Positions 4,755-5,888 of a DNA stretch of 5,888 nucleotides are shown here, piece by piece. The position numbers and the translations under genes are program-made. Location: contig PEYH01000050.1 in assembly GCA_002774465.1 (NCBI GenBank), positions 1-5,888 of the forward strand. Reading direction: 5' to 3'. The number at the start of each line of letters is the position of its first letter. The stretch's first letter is position 1. The notes beneath the pieces were generated by a model. The model did no database searches. It worked only from the letters and a program-made list of their open reading frames with translations, and was not told the origin of the DNA. This DNA comes from Parcubacteria group bacterium CG08_land_8_20_14_0_20_43_9. Lineage in GTDB: Bacteria; Patescibacteriota; Minisyncoccia; Minisyncoccales; PEYH01.

Positions 4755-5651
4755 ATGACTTCATATAATGTCGCCGAATCCAATGTCCGCAAGACATGGC
4801 TTTTATTAACCGTGTTTTTGGTTTTGATTATCGGAGTGGGCTGGATTTTCAGTTATACTTTTGAAAGCCCGGGAATCTTGTATTTTGCCGTTGGCTTCAG
4901 TATTTTTATGAGTTTCAGCAGTTATTGGTATTCAGACAAAATTGTGTTATCAATAGCCGGGGCAAGATTGATTAAGAAGTCGGATAATCCCACTTTGTAC
5001 AGAACAGTTGAGAATCTTTGCATTACTGGCGGACTCCCTTTCCCGAAAGTGTATATTATAAATGAAAGCCAGCCCAATGCTTTTGCCACAGGCAGAAACA
5101 AGAAACACGCGGTGGTGGCAGTCACCCGAGGGCTGTTGGATAAATTGGAGAAGGTTGAACTTGAAGGCGTGATTGCCCACGAGCTCTCGCACATAAAAAA
5201 TAAGGATATGCTTTTGCAAACAATGGTGGTAGTGTTAGTGGGGATTATCGCTTTAGCTTCAAATATGTTTTTGAGAATGGGCTTTTACGGAAGAGGGAGG
5301 AGAAATTCGCGGGGAGGGGCGGGGGCGATTTTGGCGATTTTGGGAATTGTTTCCGCAATTTTAGCTCCGATAGCGGCCAATTTGATAAAACTGGCGATTT
5401 CAAGAAAAAGAGAGTTTTTGGCAGATGCCAGCGGCGCTTTGCTCACCCGCTATCCAGAGGGCTTGGCAAGAGCGCTGGAAAAGATTGCTGACGACCCTAA
5501 TCCGTTAAGGAGGGCCAATACAGCTACTGCTCATTTGTATATTTCCAACCCGTTCCGCGGAGAGCGTTCTCAAGGGTGGTTTGCTAAATTGTTTATGACC
5601 CACCCGCCCACAGAAGAACGCGTAAAAGCATTAAGAGGGCTAAGGGTTTGA
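4755..5651 (+). CDS. htpX: HtpX-type M48 zinc metalloprotease
   Basis: This 298-residue membrane protease of the M48B family degrades damaged membrane proteins at the cytoplasmic face. Helices 1 and 2 lie at about 15-33 and 40-58. The zinc motif HELSH (142-146: ligands H142 and H146, catalytic E143) is followed by helix 3 (about 152-172), an Arg/Gly-rich loop (GRGRRNSRGG), helix 4 (about 190-212), and the third zinc ligand E220 in RKREFLADASGA. The C-terminal THPPTEERVKALR is also typical. NAFATG, just upstream of the protease core, is another family marker. Length matches HtpX (about 280-300). It lies downstream of lemA, probably co-transcribed. No Shine-Dalgarno precedes the ATG (GCGTAAAG). 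All catalytic residues are present, so it should be active. Confidence 0.97.
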   Translation: MTSYNVAESNVRKTWLLLTVFLVLIIGVGWIFSYTFESPGILYFAVGFSIFMSFSSYWYSDKIVLSIAGARLIKKSDNPTLYRTVENLCITGGLPFPKVYIINESQPNAFATGRNKKHAVVAVTRGLLDKLEKVELEGVIAHELSHIKNKDMLLQTMVVVLVGIIALASNMFLRMGFYGRGRRNSRGGAGAILAILGIVSAILAPIAANLIKLAISRKREFLADASGALLTRYPEGLARALEKIADDPNPLRRANTATAHLYISNPFRGERSQGWFAKLFMTHPPTEERVKALRGLRV

Positions 5652-5653
5652 TT

Positions 5654-5687
5654 GTTTTTAATTTTTCATTTTTCATTTTTAATTTTA
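5654..5687 (+). repeat. Heptamer (ATTTTTC-like) low-complexity repeat
   Basis: About five degenerate tandem units (GTTTTTA, ATTTTTC, ATTTTTC, ATTTTTA, ATTTTA) follow the htpX stop immediately. The T-rich tract could help end transcription, but no hairpin precedes it. It resembles simple intergenic filler. Confidence 0.6.
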
Positions 5688-5713
5688 GCGAGCCCCGCCC
5701 GAGGCGGGCGAGC
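5688..5713. repeat. GC-rich palindrome upstream of tRNA-Ser
   Basis: CCCGCC (5694-5699) and GGCGGG (5703-5708) form a 6-bp stem with a CGA loop, just before the tRNA. Its reverse complement closely matches the palindrome at 5839-5865, including the shared flanks CTCGCCC and GGGGCTCG, so the two are inverted copies of one REP-like element. Confidence 0.6.
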
Positions 5714-5718
5714 GATAT

Positions 5719-5806
5719 GGTAGGGTTCGAGAGTGGCTTAATCGAGCGGCTTGGAAAGCCGTGACCCTAACGGGTCCCGTGGGTTCGAATCCCACCCCTA
5801 CCGCCA
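5719..5806 (+). tRNA. tRNA-Ser(GGA), CCA end encoded
   Basis: A complete class II cloverleaf can be folded by hand. The acceptor is GGTAGGG (5719-5725) with CCCTACC (5796-5802), discriminator G5803 and encoded CCA (5804-5806). The D stem is CGA/TCG. The anticodon stem GCGGC/GCCGT has loop TTGGAAA (5751-5757) and anticodon GGA (5753-5755), reading UCC and UCU. The long variable arm GACCC-TAAC-GGGTC (5763-5776) is typical of serine tRNAs. The T arm is GTGGG-TTCGAAT-CCCAC (5779-5795). No mismatch suggests a pseudogene. No clear promoter of its own is visible. Confidence 0.96.
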
Positions 5807-5838
5807 ATTTTCAGAATTCGGATTTTGGGCGATTGTTG

Positions 5839-5865
5839 CCTCGCCCCGCCAGAGGCGGGGCTCGG
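5839..5865. repeat. GC-rich palindrome downstream of tRNA-Ser
   Basis: GCCCCGCC (5843-5850) and GGCGGGGC (5854-5861) form a perfect 8-bp stem with an AGA loop, 33 bases past the tRNA. No T-tract follows on either strand, so it is a weak terminator candidate at best. It is the inverted counterpart of the palindrome at 5688-5713. The rest of 5807-5888 shows no gene. Confidence 0.6.
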
Positions 5866-5888
5866 CTTCCGCCAAGATTTTGAAGGGA

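Noticed and set aside
1..5888. CRISPR array or transposon
   Set aside because: No regularly spaced direct repeats of about 25-40 bases and no transposase-like frame on either strand.

Overview
The window looks like chromosomal DNA from a small-genome candidate-phyla-radiation bacterium (Patescibacteria, probably Parcubacteria-like). This is an inference from four things. The genes are compact and the intergenic DNA is AT-rich. No gene has a convincing Shine-Dalgarno sequence. The solute-binding protein is anchored by a membrane helix and has no lipobox. Short repeats such as AAAATCC and ATTTTTC fill the gaps. TGA ends two genes, so the UGA-recoding lineages are unlikely.

Layout. A leftward unit (1601 down to 1) encodes a four-helix small membrane protein of the phage-holin-4/YvlD type, SecG of the Sec translocon, and the N-terminal part of a family-5 peptide-binding protein that runs off the left edge. 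It starts from a promoter placed so close to the first ATG that the mRNA should be leaderless. Back to back with it, a consensus-like promoter drives groES rightward. A 250-nt noncoding stretch, rich in inverted repeats, separates groES from groEL. A very strong intrinsic terminator follows groEL. A second promoter then drives lemA and htpX. The right end carries a complete tRNA-Ser(GGA) flanked by two GC-rich palindromes in opposite orientation.

Functionally, the rightward genes form a proteostasis block: GroES/GroEL fold cytosolic proteins, and HtpX with its frequent partner LemA deals with the membrane. The leftward genes concern the envelope and export. No CIRCE operator was seen at either chaperonin gene.

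The most interesting signal is the groES-groEL spacer. It holds a 13-bp predicted hairpin whose 3' arm contains the groEL start codon, a larger nested inverted-repeat structure just upstream, and a perfect 10-bp hairpin around the groES stop codon. Together these suggest that groEL is controlled at the RNA level (possibly a thermosensor) in place of a classical heat-shock operator. This is inference from base pairing only.
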